Shown: positions 20,077-30,127 of the stretch, piece by piece
Layout of the letters: every line of letters begins with the position of its first letter
Position numbering within the stretch: the first letter of the stretch is position 1
Source of the DNA: Bemisia tabaci
Lineage: Eukaryota; Arthropoda; Insecta; Hemiptera; Aleyrodidae
Direction of reading: 5' to 3'
Assembly: GCF_918797505.1 (NCBI RefSeq)
Contig: NC_092801.1
Span: 18,351,731 to 18,415,730 of the forward strand
Length of the DNA: 64,000 nucleotides
Translations under genes and position numbers: made by a program
Notes under the pieces: generated by a model
Told to the model about the DNA's origin: nothing
Database searches by the model: none
What the model saw: the letters and a program-made list of their open reading frames with translations, nothing else

Positions 20077-20774
20077 ATCCTTATGGCGGAAAGAAAGCTC
20101 AAACTGACTTTTCGGATGCTTGGAAATTGGAAGCGAATTTTTCAAAGAATATGCATCAAGACTTGTTTTTCTTGAATCATTAAAATCTCACTTATTTCAA
20201 AAACTGCACTCAGGTGCTTCGCCCTCCATGTCCATCATTCCTTTTCGATGATAAACTCATTACTCACGACACCCCCGCGGAGTTGGCTCGAAACGTAGCC
20301 CCGTCAACTGCGGATATCTTAACGAAGGCTCCGAAACCGGCCAGCGCAACAAAGGCCCGGCGACCCGGGCGAAAACGATAAAAACGTATCAACATCGTCA
20401 CCTTCATCTGGAGCCGCGGGCGAATCGGGGCCGACCCCTAATCACCACATCCGGGGTCGACTCCCGAGTTCCGAAAACCCGAGTTGGGTTAAAAAAGAGG
20501 AGAAAAAACTGACCCCGGGAGCGAGGCGGGGCGAGAGGGAGGGGGAGGGGGGATAATCGGGAGAGGAGGAAAACTTGGGAACCGTGATGAAGTTGTAACC
20601 TGCTCGGCTCGGGATCCGCCCGTAAATCAGACGGCCAAGTAAGGGGCGGCGCGGAGATGGACGCCCCGGGAACGGACTCAGCTGGAGAGAATACTTTCTA
20701 GCGGCGTTGCCAACTTGCAAAAGCACGATTTTGAAATACGAAATCGGAGAAAAAACTAAGGAGAAGGTGAGGAA
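20077..20774. other. Unassigned stretch, GC-rich at the right
   Basis: 20330-20720 is GC-rich with a minus frame (20442-20726) of low complexity. No gene called. Confidence 0.4.
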
Positions 20775-20889
20775 TTGAGTACCTTTATAGGGAGAGTATG
20801 GACGACTCGATTTATGTAGATCTTAGGGCCCAAAAGGGCGACAACGTGAAAAACGAAAATCAATAGAAAAGAGGCGCTGCCAACCTATG

Positions 20890-21016
20890 CACTGGAAAAA
20901 AAACCACATTGGATCGAGAGTCCAGACTCTTAAAAACATTGACAAGAAAAAGGACTTTTGATCCAATCAGATCTAAGCTTAAATCAAGAACCAAGCCTCT
21001 TAATTTGAGCGCATTT
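20890..21016 (+). mobile_element. Type A element, left half only
   Basis: Starts CACTGGAAAAAAAACCACA and stops about halfway. B-type sequence follows directly, so the right half was lost by deletion or recombination. Confidence 0.75.
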
Positions 21017-21212
21017 TCCTTTGAAAAATTATAAAAGCACGTATAAACTTTGATTTTGCTGCCATTTTTTCTGTTTTAATCCTCCAAGACGCTTGTTTGT
21101 AATGCGCAGTCGGTCATATTCAGTGATCCTCCAAATGCATAGGTTGGCAGCGGCTCTTTTCTAGTGATTTTCGTTTTTCGCGTTGTCGCCCTTTTGGGCC
21201 CTAAGAGCTACA

Positions 21213-21441
21213 CACTGGAAAAAAGAACACATTGAATCTAGAGTACAGACTCTTAAAAACATTGACAAGAAAAAGGACTCTTGATCCAATCAGATCTAAG
21301 CTTAAATCAAGAACCAAGCCTCTTAATTTGAGCGGATTTCCTTTTGATTTAAGCTTAAATCTGATTGAATCAAGAGTCCTTTTTCTTGTCAATGTTTTCA
21401 AGAGTCTGTACTCTAGATTCAATGTGTTCTTTTTTCCAGTG
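21213..21441. mobile_element. CACTGG-ended MITE, type A, on the B palindrome axis
   Basis: A full copy from CACTGGAAAAAAGAACAC to TTTTTTCCAGTG. The flanks AGCTACA and TGTAGCT are complementary because the surrounding arms are inverted. Frames here read nearly the same peptide on both strands, as expected for a palindrome. Confidence 0.85.
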
Positions 21442-21984
21442 TGTAGCTCTTAGGGCCCAAAAGGGCGTCAACGTGAAAAACGAAAATCAATAGAAAAGAG
21501 GCGCTGCCAACCTATGCATTTGGAGGATCACTGAATATGACCGACAGCGCATTACAAACAAGCGTCTTGGAGGATTAAAACAGAGAAAATGGCAGCAAAA
21601 TCAAAGTTTATACGTTCTTTTATAATTTTTGATCAGTGTACCTACTCTCGAAGGGGAAATTAGTACCACGGGATAATTCGAGTTCATAGGTTGGCTGCCC
21701 CTTTGGGCCCCAAGAGCTGTAGGACCTGATCAAACCTAACTCACCTCGTCAAGATGTCAACTATAAATTTTGAGAAAACTAAACTACCGTTAAAAAAAAG
21801 TACAGAAAATGATAATCGCCCTCCGCTCTTTGATATCAGAAGCATTAAATAAAGGTATGACAGACAAATCTATTCTGAATATGTAAGGCAACTATCCGCC
21901 ATCTCGAGTTCGTATTTTTAAAAATTCCGCTCGCTAGAACGAAACGAAAGTCATTGGTAAACTCATTACTTTGTTCTGCATTTG

Positions 21985-22460
21985 ACAGTAGTGCGCCTAC
22001 ATTTAAACGGTTATGCACCAAATCCGACCAGACGTTTAAATAGTTGCCCGTAGTGCGCCTTTCGATTGTGTAATTTCTTCTACGGCTGTTGGTGCGCCTT
22101 CACTCGATCGATTATACTACAAATACACCCGGGAGTTCGAATAGTTGCTCATCAAGCGCCTTCCAATTGTCGTTTTATTTACCCACATAAACGCAGCAAA
22201 TACTATCTAAACGACCGTGCTTAAGGCAATCTGTTATACTGAATATTTTGATCCATCGACTATTAAAGTGTTTTTCCATATTTTGCAGCTCTTAATTTAA
22301 CATTTACGGCACTGCATAAATGCTGACCTAGCGATTGAAATTATTTCACGCGTTCAAATCCGTTCTCATTATGAAAATAAAAATAAAGACAACTAAAAAT
22401 CTTACGCCTCTTAAGACTACGCTGATCAGCAAACTGCAAAACTATGATTGAGATCTTACC
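21985..22460 (-). repeat. Type L repeat, reverse orientation
   Basis: Complement of the 110-bp tandem unit (TAGTTGC words at 22041 and 22142) followed by a non-tandem tail that matches 40611-41008. The unit spacing here is about 101 because of a small deletion. Confidence 0.75.
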
Positions 22461-22504
22461 TGCAACGGATAAAAACACGTACATTAATGAACTAATAAGG
22501 TTAA

Positions 22505-22726
22505 AATTCACAAAATTAAGTACTTTTTCAGTATCTTCAATTGCCGAAATTCAGCAAATTTCAAAAATTTGAATTTCCCGCTCAAATTGTGACAAAAATG
22601 ACAAAAAATGAAGCAATTCCGGACCTTCTTCCAGAATTCCGTACTTGTTCAGTACTTTTGGACCGCCCTTAAAAAAATCAGTACTATTTCCGGACTTTCC
22701 GAAATTCCGGACTTGTAGACACCCTG
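22505..22726 (+). mobile_element. MITE type K, left end missing
   Basis: Matches the right two thirds of the K element at 4065, ending TTGTAGACACCCTG. It has the same CCGGAC and TTCAGTA words. Confidence 0.65.
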
Positions 22727-22869
22727 TTCGATTCCATCGATAAAGGAAAATTGTGAGCGGACCCATTGATGAGAATAGTTATTAGGACTGCGTTGCGAAA
22801 AAATTTGGCAATTGCTACTGTGCATTGCAAGACTCAACAACGAAATCTCCTGAGCTTTCAGCAACATTA

Positions 22870-23099
22870 CACTGGGAAAAAAAACACATTGGATCTAGAG
22901 TCCAGACTCTTAAAAACATTGACAAGAAAAAATACTCTTGATTCAATCAGATTCAAGCTTACATCAAGAACCAAGCCTCTTAATTTGAGCGGATTTCCTT
23001 TTGATTTAAGCTTAAATCTGATTGAATCAAGAGTATTTTTTCTTGTCAATGTTTTCAAGAGTCTGGACTCTAGATCCAATGTGGTTTTTTTTCCCAGTG
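22870..23099. mobile_element. CACTGG-ended MITE, type A
   Basis: A full copy from CACTGGGAAAAAAAACAC to TTTTTTCCCAGTG. Flanking dinucleotides TA and TT differ. Confidence 0.85.
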
Positions 23100-23745
23100 T
23101 TTCGGAAAAATTACCCTGAATTCCCTGAATAAGCTCAGGATCCGTTTTGTTCCTGGAGGCACGGAAGCTTCCGCGGTCGGCCCCGCTCCCGGAAAACGTG
23201 GCAACATGGCGGGCTGAAAGTCCCGAGGCATTCACAGCGGTGAGCACTGAGCGCGGACCAATGAGCGCTGGCCTACCTGCGACCCCCAAGGCCATTGTAA
23301 AATATACTCATTATGTGCTTCACTCTGCCTTTACACTTGTCTCCTTCACCAGCTCACCCTCTCAATGGGAATCGTGAGGCTTTCTATCCGCAGCTATTTT
23401 ATTTGACTGCGCGCTTTGTTCGCCACTATTCAATTTTGGCAGGAATGAAGGCGGCCTCTCCGCGCTGGCGGACGGACGTTCGCTCGACTCGTGAGCAGAA
23501 ACCGCGTATCTCGCCGCGGGGGACCCAGGGAGATACGCGGTTCTTGGCTGGCTCCGGGATCGTTGGAAACGGAAAAAGCGCTTCGGCTTGGGAATCAGGG
23601 CCCGGTCAACACACTCGACAATGGGATCAGTTGAATGTCTTCATCGCACCAGATGCACCCGGATTCCTGGCCGGGTAAACCTGATTTACCGTCCCTGTAA
23701 ATCAGCGATAATTCGTCATTTCCCAGACGGAAGAACGTTAGCCCA
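23100..23745. other. GC-rich unassigned stretch
   Basis: Contains frames without domains (23147-23377, 23313-23678), a GACCAATGAGCG word and a perfect 13-bp stem. It may be a gene-associated GC-rich patch, but no exon can be supported. Confidence 0.35.
23500..23542. repeat. Perfect 13-bp inverted repeat
   Basis: AACCGCGTATCTC at 23500-23512 pairs exactly with GAGATACGCGGTT at 23530-23542, leaving a 17-base GC-rich loop. No T-run follows. Function unknown. Confidence 0.8.
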
Positions 23746-23977
23746 AACTGGAAAAAAAAACCACATTGGATCTGGAGTCCAGACTCTTGAAAACATTGAC
23801 AAGAAAAAGGACTCTTGATTCAATCAGACTTAAGCTTAAGTCAAAAGGAAATCCGCTCAAATTAAGAGGCTTGGTTCTTGATTTAAACTTAGATCTGATT
23901 GAATCAAGAGTATTTTTTCTTGTCGATATTTTTAAGAGTCTGGACTCTAGAGATCCAATGGGGTTTATTTTCCAGTG
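23746..23977. mobile_element. CACTGG-ended MITE, type A, CA duplication
   Basis: A full copy with a mutated first base (AACTGG). CA lies directly outside both ends. Confidence 0.85.
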
Positions 23978-24019
23978 CATGCCAACAAGGTGTCGAGGTT
24001 TTTTTTTTCTCATTTTGGG

Positions 24020-24232
24020 GGATCCTGATAAAATCCTGATTTTTGACTGCTGAATCATGAATTCATAATTCTTCAAATCCTGATTTTTTGCGGAGATAAA
24101 AAGTCGGATCGGACGGCTGACTTTTCTCGAATCCTGATTTGACGACGGGTTTTTCCTCAAATCCTGATGAAATCGGGATTAAATCCTGATTGACCTCAAA
24201 TCCTGATTGAATCGGGAAAATCCTGATGTTGG
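24020..24232 (-). repeat. Cluster of reiterated AATCCTGAT motifs
   Basis: ATCCTGAT occurs at least seven times at irregular spacing, ending at GACAGGGTGACCAAGG. Built like types J and K (repeated short words next to a CAGGGTG end) but with a different word. Confidence 0.6.
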
Positions 24233-24685
24233 ACAGACAGGGTGACCAAGGTTTCAAAATTGATTGGAACAATGCAATTTGCCGCGAGATAATACTGAGC
24301 AATCTCAGTCTTAAAGCGTTATTTTACTGAAAAGTCAGTGAAATTTTCAGGTAGGAACTTCCATAACTGATGTAGGAAAAAGGAATTTCAGGGTTAACAT
24401 AATTTCAGCAGAATGTTTTTGATGACCTGTTCTGAAAAAAAGAGTATATTCTCCTTCAAGATGCAATAAAGATCAATAAATAAGTACCGAAATGCAAAAT
24501 AAAACGAGATAGATTATTTTCCCTGCCGCACGAAAAACTCCCCGTCGCACAGTTCAAACGATTACAGGATTACAAGGCTCATTACAACCTGCGATTTTTT
24601 AAAGCACGGTGCGTAACAGAACTGAACCCTGAGTAAGGATTAAGGAGGAGGACCTTGCAGTGGCTTAGGGGAATGGGATGTGAGG
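24233..24685. other. Unassigned AT-rich stretch
   Basis: Nothing supportable seen. Confidence 0.4.
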
Positions 24686-24693
24686 TCATCTGA

Positions 24694-24857
24694 CCACGAC
24701 GAAGCGAGCGTGATCGATTTTCGATTTTTCCCTATTTGATGCTGTGGTAAAGAATCGATTATTAAGTTGTTCGTAGCGAACACCCTGTTCATCGATCTTT
24801 TTCTGTAGGTTTAAATGGTAGACCAATCGATATATCGTAGAGCACGCCACGCCACTG
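24694..24857 (+). mobile_element. hAT-like MITE, type F, TCATCTGA duplication
   Basis: A 164-bp element. TCATCTGA lies directly outside both ends (24686-24693 and 24858-24865). It contains TATTTGATGCTGTGGTAAAG, a GTTCGTAGCGAACACCCTG core and the right end CGCCACGCCACTG. In better copies the left end is CAGTGGCG, a typical hAT form. The copy at 58231-58394 has the same length. Confidence 0.85.
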
Positions 24858-24865
24858 TCATCTGA

Positions 24866-25348
24866 CCACGGCTCAAGAAGGATAAACGCCAGATTTTGCT
24901 TTCTTCAAAACCAAACGAGGCGAAATAATTCCGGCGGACATTTGCGGGGGATACAAAAGGCGGACCGCAGACCGAAAAAGATTAAGAAATCCGCCTTGAG
25001 TGCTCCGGGATTTCCGCTCCATCCTTCGCTGAAAAGGAAAACACCAGTTTTCGCGGCAGACTTGATGATGGACAGAACCCAGTAAGCATCCACGTATAGA
25101 TACGGCCATTGCCAAGAAATAAAATGGATGTAACTTGGACATAGCGAGCCATTACTTGCGTTATCAAACGGGCGGTTAACCCTTATCTGTGATAAGATGG
25201 CGCGAAACGGGTGAGAGTCAATTCGCGGTGAGGATGTCATATTTCCGCGAAAATTCGCCACTTTTTTTTCAAGTTAACTATGAAAAAAACCGGGCGGTTA
25301 GTTCCGATATCTACATTTTAAAGAAGAAAAATTTTCTGATTTTTCTAG
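24866..25348. other. Unassigned stretch with minus-strand frames
   Basis: The minus frame at 24905-25261 (118 codons) has some aromatic and hydrophobic runs but no motif I recognise. No gene called. Confidence 0.3.
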
Positions 25349-25441
25349 ATTGTTTTTTGCAAACACCCCATATATCGATCCTTTTCGATTGGTTTAAGTG
25401 ACGGATAGATCGATCTATCGCTAAACACGCCACACCGCTGC
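25349..25441 (+). mobile_element. Type F element, right part only
   Basis: Matches F from the GCAAACACCCCATATATCGAT segment to the CCACACCGCTG end. The left half is absent. Confidence 0.65.
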
Positions 25442-26137
25442 AGCACTGAGTTAAGACATGTTACATTAGCTCCGGCTGACGAAAAATTCAACCCAATATC
25501 CGCAGTCCTCGAAATAAAACGTCACGAGACCTGTAACTGTCACATATTTTGAGGCGGTGTAAACACGAGATACGGAAAGGATGGAAAGACCTGAAAACGA
25601 AACATGCCACTGTCTTAAATTGAGGCCATCGCCCCTGAAGGTGCAGACGCTGGGGATATTTTTTGACAGAATGCAGACTTTCGAGTCTGGCACCCTTGAT
25701 TGAACATCCTCCCTTGTAAATCAGAGCAACCTCACTCGGGCTAAAAAACATGAATTTCGTTTTAAGAATCACTTGATGGGCAAAAAACTGAGTGCTCTTA
25801 AGAAGAGACACTGTTTTAGAAGGCGGTGTTGGTCTGTACGGCTGAATGCAGAACACGAATTCTAAGATATTTCAGCAGAAGCTGATCAAAGAAGGAAAAC
25901 CCTTTGTTGTCAGACAAGACAACATTATGAAACTAAAACTATTGAGGAATCGCAGAGAATGACCGATTTAATTAACCACTTGCTTTTTCGAAGGGAATCG
26001 GGAAGAGAGTAATAGAAACCCTAGATTCTCAACAGGGATTCCTCCCTGGAAAAGTATAGGAATTCCAAGGAATGAAAAATTCCAGATTCTTGACACCATG
26101 ATATTCCTCAGCGACATCATTCCACCGATCACAATTT
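25442..26137. other. Unassigned stretch
   Basis: Minus frames at 25488-25856 and 25968-26165 show no recognisable domain. No repeat family seen. Confidence 0.35.
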
Positions 26138-26299
26138 CAGTGGCGAAGCGTAAATGATCGATCATCGATATTTCCCCATTTGAAGCTATGGTAAAAAATC
26201 GATAATTAAAGTGTTCGTTGCGACCCTGTCTATCGCATCCTTTTCCATAGGTTTAAATGGCAGATCAATCGATAGATCACAAAGCACGCCACGCCTCTG
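26138..26299 (+). mobile_element. hAT-like MITE, type F
   Basis: From CAGTGGCGAAGCGTAAATG to CACGCCACGCCTCTG. Flanks CACAATTT and CGCAATTC agree at six of eight positions, a slightly mutated 8-bp duplication. A type C element begins 8 bases further right. Confidence 0.8.
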
Positions 26300-26306
26300 C
26301 GCAATT

Positions 26307-26559
26307 CTGCCGTGCTATAGAAAAGCGCCGTAAGAACACTCGAGAGTTGCCAAATTTCCTTCGATTAAATGTTTATTTTTGGGGAAAGTTTTGAATATTT
26401 TTCCTTTAAATTTTCAGAATCTTCAGGTGAAATTGCGAACGAAATTATCTGAAAAATTGGAACGAAAATAATCAAAAGTTTACCAGGAAATTCGCGTTTT
26501 ATCAAAGGATATTTGGCAACGCCTGAAGGTTCATACGGCGTTTTTCCTTTGCACGGCAG
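26307..26559. mobile_element. Foldback MITE, type C, AATT duplication
   Basis: A complete 253-bp copy from CTGCCGTGCTATAG to CCTTTGCACGGCAG, with exact AATT on both sides. Confidence 0.9.
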
Positions 26560-26735
26560 AATTTACGTGCGCCTCAACCTCCGATTACTTCAAAAATCCA
26601 CGCATCAGCATTTTCAAAGCCAAGGTGAGCGATCCTTTGACTCGGGCATCGACGAAATGATACACCGACGGAGTTAAATTAATCCCGAGCGGGTAAACCA
26701 GAAACCGGAGAGTCGAGGCGGGTATTGACTCAATT

Positions 26736-26858
26736 GCCACGGATTTCTGCCGAACGGAACTATGTGCATTATGACGTGAGCCCTGTTACGCATAAATTAT
26801 TACGGGTCTTAGGGCCCACGTCTGAATGCACATGGTTCTGTTCGGCAGAAATCCGTCC
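26736..26858. mobile_element. Small foldback MITE, type T
   Basis: An inverted repeat with GGATTTCTGCCGAACGGAAC at the left and CTGTTCGGCAGAAATCCGTCC at the right, flanked by AATT (26732-26735 and 26859-26862). The left tip carries one extra base relative to its family. Confidence 0.75.
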
Positions 26859-26862
26859 AATT

Positions 26863-27108
26863 AGGCGAGCGTAACTCGCCAGCGAGTCCGCGCAGGAGAA
26901 TTTCCCACGGGTTCGCGCCCGAGAAAATTGCCCCGCTGTGGAGGGGGAGGGGGGCGGGCGAGGGGGGGATTGCGAAATCCAGATTATACGCTGAATTTAC
27001 GCACGCGAGCGCGAAATTTAACGCGACGCGTGTGTACGCGAGATGCACACGTTGCAGTCAGTGCACATGCACTTGCATTTGCGCCTCGGATTCAGCGTGC
27101 CATGTACA
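26863..27108. other. GC-rich unassigned stretch
   Basis: G-rich sequence at 26936-26966 with chance frames on both strands. No gene. Confidence 0.35.
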
Positions 27109-27172
27109 CTGCCGTGCTAGGGGAAAACGCCGAATGCATGAGCCTTCAAACGTTGCCAGATTTACTTCAATG
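27109..27172 (+). mobile_element. Type C element, left tip only
   Basis: CTGCCGTGCTAGGGG through AACGCCGAATGC and GTTGCCAGATTT, then unrelated sequence. Confidence 0.6.
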
Positions 27173-27585
27173 AGAGCCTTTTCTCTCTCTTTTTTTAGTG
27201 TGAATAGATAATTTGCAGGTGTCTTAAATTTTGTGAATTTCATTTTTAAAATGATACTGCTGGTGAAAACTGAGCACGAGGATATCCTTGGTTTCTAAAT
27301 TGGACAATTATTAGAGGAAATATGACAAAATAACCAAATCTGCTAAATTACATGTGTTTAAGATCTGTACAGAGTCCACTCACAACGCTAAAGCCTTAGA
27401 AAAGCGTGTTAGGTAATCTCAAAATTCTAATTTGCGCTTTCAATTTCCGTCTCCGATAACCTTAGACATAAGTATTATTCGAAAACCGTGATTCAGACCG
27501 ATTTGATGTGACGTGATTTGATCGTCTCAAGAAATAGTTTATATACGAACATCTCAACTGCGGACAAAATGTGCGGCCTGCTTTC
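27173..27585. other. Unassigned AT-rich stretch
   Basis: Nothing supportable seen. Confidence 0.4.
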
Positions 27586-27745
27586 ATGCCGTGCTTAGGC
27601 AGAACGCCGTATGAAAATCTAAGAGTTGCCAATTTCCCGGATAATACATGTATTTTTGTGGAAAATTATTCTTCTAATATTTTCCTTGAAATTTCCGACA
27701 TTTTAGATCTATTAGCGACCAAAACTGTGAGAATAATTTAAAGAC
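27586..27745 (+). mobile_element. Type C element, left part
   Basis: ATGCCGTGCTTAGGCAGAACG, then the usual C interior. The complementary right tip is missing. Confidence 0.6.
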
Positions 27746-27778
27746 ACACGATCGAGAATTTGCACACAAAAATTTTGT

Positions 27779-27921
27779 TGCTTCGTCTGAGAGTGCCTAA
27801 TGAGCTGAATTTTGAGTATTTTTCATAATTTTTTTTGACACGAAAATTGGAGGAAAAAAGATTTAAAAATGAGTAAAAATATGCCGTCTTGTGACGTCAT
27901 CTGGCGGCATTTTCCATTTAA
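27779..27921 (+). repeat. Dispersed repeat, type G, with a CRE-like site
   Basis: Second copy of the repeat at 18262-18405. It keeps TGACGTCATCTGGCGGCAT. Confidence 0.65.
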
Positions 27922-28276
27922 TATTTTCTAAGAAGTGCAAATGAAAATATTTTAGTAGACCAACTCACTAGACTAATATGAAACTCATGAGCCTCTCACC
28001 CAGCTTCCACTAAAATAATAGGCGTAGAAATAACAAGCCCAATTAGGACCTTTCCACGTTCCTACATCTCACTTTCGCGCCAGAAAGACACCTGAGAAAC
28101 CCCACCTGCCCGCGGGCTAGGCTCCTCGGAATGAAAAGGACTCGTCGGGAAACAAATGAACCCCCATCCGACGACGAGTCCATCTCCTTGTTCCGACCCG
28201 CAGGGGTTGATTTTCACTCTTCGTTCCTTCGCTCCATCACTTAATTAATCGTGAAACCGAGGCCCGTGGCGCGGGG
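27922..28276. other. Unassigned stretch
   Basis: Nothing supportable seen. Confidence 0.4.
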
Positions 28277-28305
28277 TGGCGCACAGTGGATAGAGTCAAC
28301 TGGAC

Positions 28306-28683
28306 TAGGTACATTTTGCAATTTAGAACTATAAATTCTGGCCCGCACTGGAAAAAAAAACACATTGGATCTAGAATCCAGACTCTTAAAAACATCAACT
28401 AGAAAAAATACTCTTGATTCAATCAGATTTAAGCTTACATCAAGAACCAAGCCTCTTAATTTGAGCGGATTTCCTTTTGATTTAAGCTTAAATCTGATTG
28501 AATCAAGAGTCCTTTTTCTTATTAATGTTTTCAAGAGGCTGGACTCTAGATCCAATGTGTGTTTTTTTTTTTTTTTTTTCCAAGTGCGGTTTAAAAACTA
28601 CATATGTGCCATTAGTTTCCCTATGCACCTATGTTTTTCCAGAAGAGCCGGAATTTATAGTTCCAAATTGCATTATGCAGTCC
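28306..28683. mobile_element. Foldback MITE, type W, nested in I
   Basis: Inverted arms around CATTTTGCAATTTAGAACTA and TAGTTCCAAATTGCATTATG. The right end has GGAAC at position 20; the left has AGAAC at the same position. A type A element interrupts its middle. Confidence 0.7.
28346..28586. mobile_element. CACTGG-ended MITE, type A, CG duplication, nested in W
   Basis: A full copy with a long T run near the right end and CG directly outside both ends. The two arms encode look-alike frames on both strands. Confidence 0.9.
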
Positions 28684-28835
28684 GTTCAGAGAGGTCGGAC
28701 CTGAAGTTCTTCGCTAGGTAAAAACTGCAAATCTTGATGCTTATTTCGTCACATTTCAAATTTGAAGGGGTACTTCTGAAAGAAAATTTTGCGGGGAAAC
28801 CAGTGGAAACACTCTCAGAACCCTAAAGTTTTGTA

Positions 28836-29125
28836 CAGGGTTGCCACAGAATTTAAAAAATGAAATTTCCTGACTTTTCCCAGATTTCCCTTTCACATTT
28901 TGGTAAAATTCCCTGGAAATTGAAAATATACTAAATGGTCTAAAAGACATAATTTCAAATAGTTTTCAGTCAAAATCTGTTATTTGAAACGTCAAATCTA
29001 GTCTAGCAAGCAAGTAAGGATGACTTGACAATTTTTCCCTAACATTTTCGACTGACAATTCCAGGTTTTCCCTAACTTTTTGAAATTGCCTGGCGTTTCC
29101 CGGTTTTCCCTGACTGGCAACCTTG
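28836..29125 (+). mobile_element. MITE type J, nested in I
   Basis: From CAGGGTTGCCACAGAATT to CTGGCAACCTTG, with reiterated TTCCCTG words. Type I sequence resumes on the right with GCGGAGTTAAAAGTG. Confidence 0.75.
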
Positions 29126-29384
29126 ACGGATGAGCGGAGTTAAAAGTGTTTAAAGTTTCCGAATTTTGTCCGACCTCTCCTGTTAACTCAATCCACTGTG
29201 TGGCGTGGCGTACCTGTCCGCTAACGGCACCTCCAGGATTCCCGAATCCCGATTTCGCTTGAATCCTGGCGCTCGATTTGTCCGCCCGGACCTATTTATA
29301 GCCTCGTTAAAGGCACCTGCCCTCTCGACGCCCTTACTCTGCGTTTGTCTTTTCAGGCGCTGTTGTCGGATCGGCGGGATAATT

Positions 29385-29418
29385 CAGACTTCATTTTGCA
29401 ATTAAGAACTACGCATTC
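29385..29418 (+). mobile_element. Type W fragment
   Basis: CAGACTTCATTTTGCAATTA followed by AGAACTA, as at the left end of W at 9432, with AATT before it. Cut by the next element. Confidence 0.5.
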
Positions 29419-29935
29419 AAGAGTACCTATATAGGTAGAGAACACTGAAAAAAAAGTAGCTTGGATCAAGCATGATAATTCTTGAATTTGCCGCCAAGAA
29501 TTTTCTTTATCTTGCTTTAAGCTGACTTTTTCTTGATTCAAGAAAAATAATGCTTGGGTTAAGCAAAAAAGTAGGTTATATTAACCAGCAAAATTCTTGA
29601 TTTAAGAAGAAATACTTCTTGGCGGCAAATTTAAGATTCTTTTTTTTCCAGTGAATGAACAACTCGATTTATGTAGCTCTTAGAGCCCAAAAAGGCGACA
29701 AGGTGAAAAAGAAAAATCACTGGAAAAGTGCCGCTGCCAACCTATGCATTTGAAATATTGATCGATAGGGCCGACAGCGCATTGTGAACAAGCGTTCTTG
29801 AAGGATGAAGACTTTGAAACTGAGAAAATGTATGCGAAATCAAAGTTCCACACGTGCTTGTATAATTTTTGATCAGTGTACCTACTCTCGCAGTTTAAAT
29901 TAGTGCCACTGGATAATTCGAGTTAATAAGTTGGC
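29419..29935. mobile_element. Type B element with nested type A variant
   Basis: The left end GAGTACCTATATAGGTAGAG is a type B terminus. After the nested element it resumes with CAACTCGATTTATGTAGCTC and continues as in the composite at 20775-21720, to about GATAATTCGAGTTAATAAG. Confidence 0.7.
29443..29653. mobile_element. Type A variant, AA duplication, nested in B
   Basis: The ends are CACTGAAAAAAAAGTAGC and CTTTTTTTTCCAGTG-like, with AA on both sides. Intact B copies have a single dinucleotide at this point, so AA is a true duplication. The inside (TTGCCGCCAAGAA words) differs from standard type A. Confidence 0.8.
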
Positions 29936-30042
29936 AGGAATTTTTTATAGGCGTCTGATCGACAAAATTTTAAGACACGTAAATATAGCGAAATTTAATG
30001 CAAAAAGTATATTAGATACGAAAATGAATCATTTCAGTACAG

Positions 30043-30052
30043 AAAAATAAAA
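30043..30052 (-). terminator. Pol III terminator of tRNA-Val
   Basis: On the minus strand, T-runs (TTTT, then TTTTT) start three bases past the discriminator base of the tRNA. Confidence 0.75.
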
Positions 30053-30054
30053 CT

Positions 30055-30127
30055 TGTTTCCGCCCGGGATCGAACCGGGGACCTTGTGCGTGTGAAGCAC
30101 ACGTGATAACCACTACACTACGGAAAC
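30055..30127 (-). tRNA. tRNA-Val (anticodon CAC)
   Basis: A complete 73-base cloverleaf. The acceptor stem is GTTTCCG with CGGAAAC and discriminator A. The D arm is GTGTAGTGGTTATCAC. The anticodon stem TGTGC/GCACA encloses the loop TTCACAC, giving anticodon CAC (reads GTG valine codons). The T arm is CCCGG TTCGATC CCGGG. There is no intron and no encoded CCA, as expected for a nuclear eukaryotic gene. The internal A and B boxes are present and a pol III T-run follows. It stands alone at the left edge of the MITE-poor block. Confidence 0.95.

Larger units (their letters stand above)
20775..21720. mobile_element. Rearranged type B composite with two type A insertions
   Basis: Three B-type arms: a plus arm (20775-20889), an inverted arm (21017-21212) and a plus arm (21442-21650), continuing to about 21720. 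They share GGGCCCAAAAGGGCG and AGGCGCTGCCAACCTATGCA words. A partial type A follows the first arm, and a full type A sits exactly on the axis between the other two. Confidence 0.7.
28282..29200. mobile_element. Transib-like MITE, type I, split by W, A and J insertions
   Basis: The outer ends are CACAGTG (28282) and CACTGTG (ending 29200), flanked by exact TGGCG repeats (28277-28281 and 29201-29205). Type I sequence survives in three pieces: 28282-28305, 28684-28835 and 29126-29200. The gaps are filled by a W element containing an A element, and by a J element. The right end has ACAAAATTC 24 bases after the heptamer. Confidence 0.85.

Noticed and set aside
22766..23295. A recurring peptide (MDLESRLLKTLTRK..., ESRVFFLV.VFKSLDSR) found on both strands at many sites
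   Set aside because: It is the translation of the palindromic type A MITE. The same peptide appears in both directions because the DNA is self-complementary. Not a protein family.
24905..25261. 118-codon minus-strand frame that looks membrane-like
   Set aside because: Aromatic and hydrophobic residues are scattered and no family motif or splice sites support an exon.
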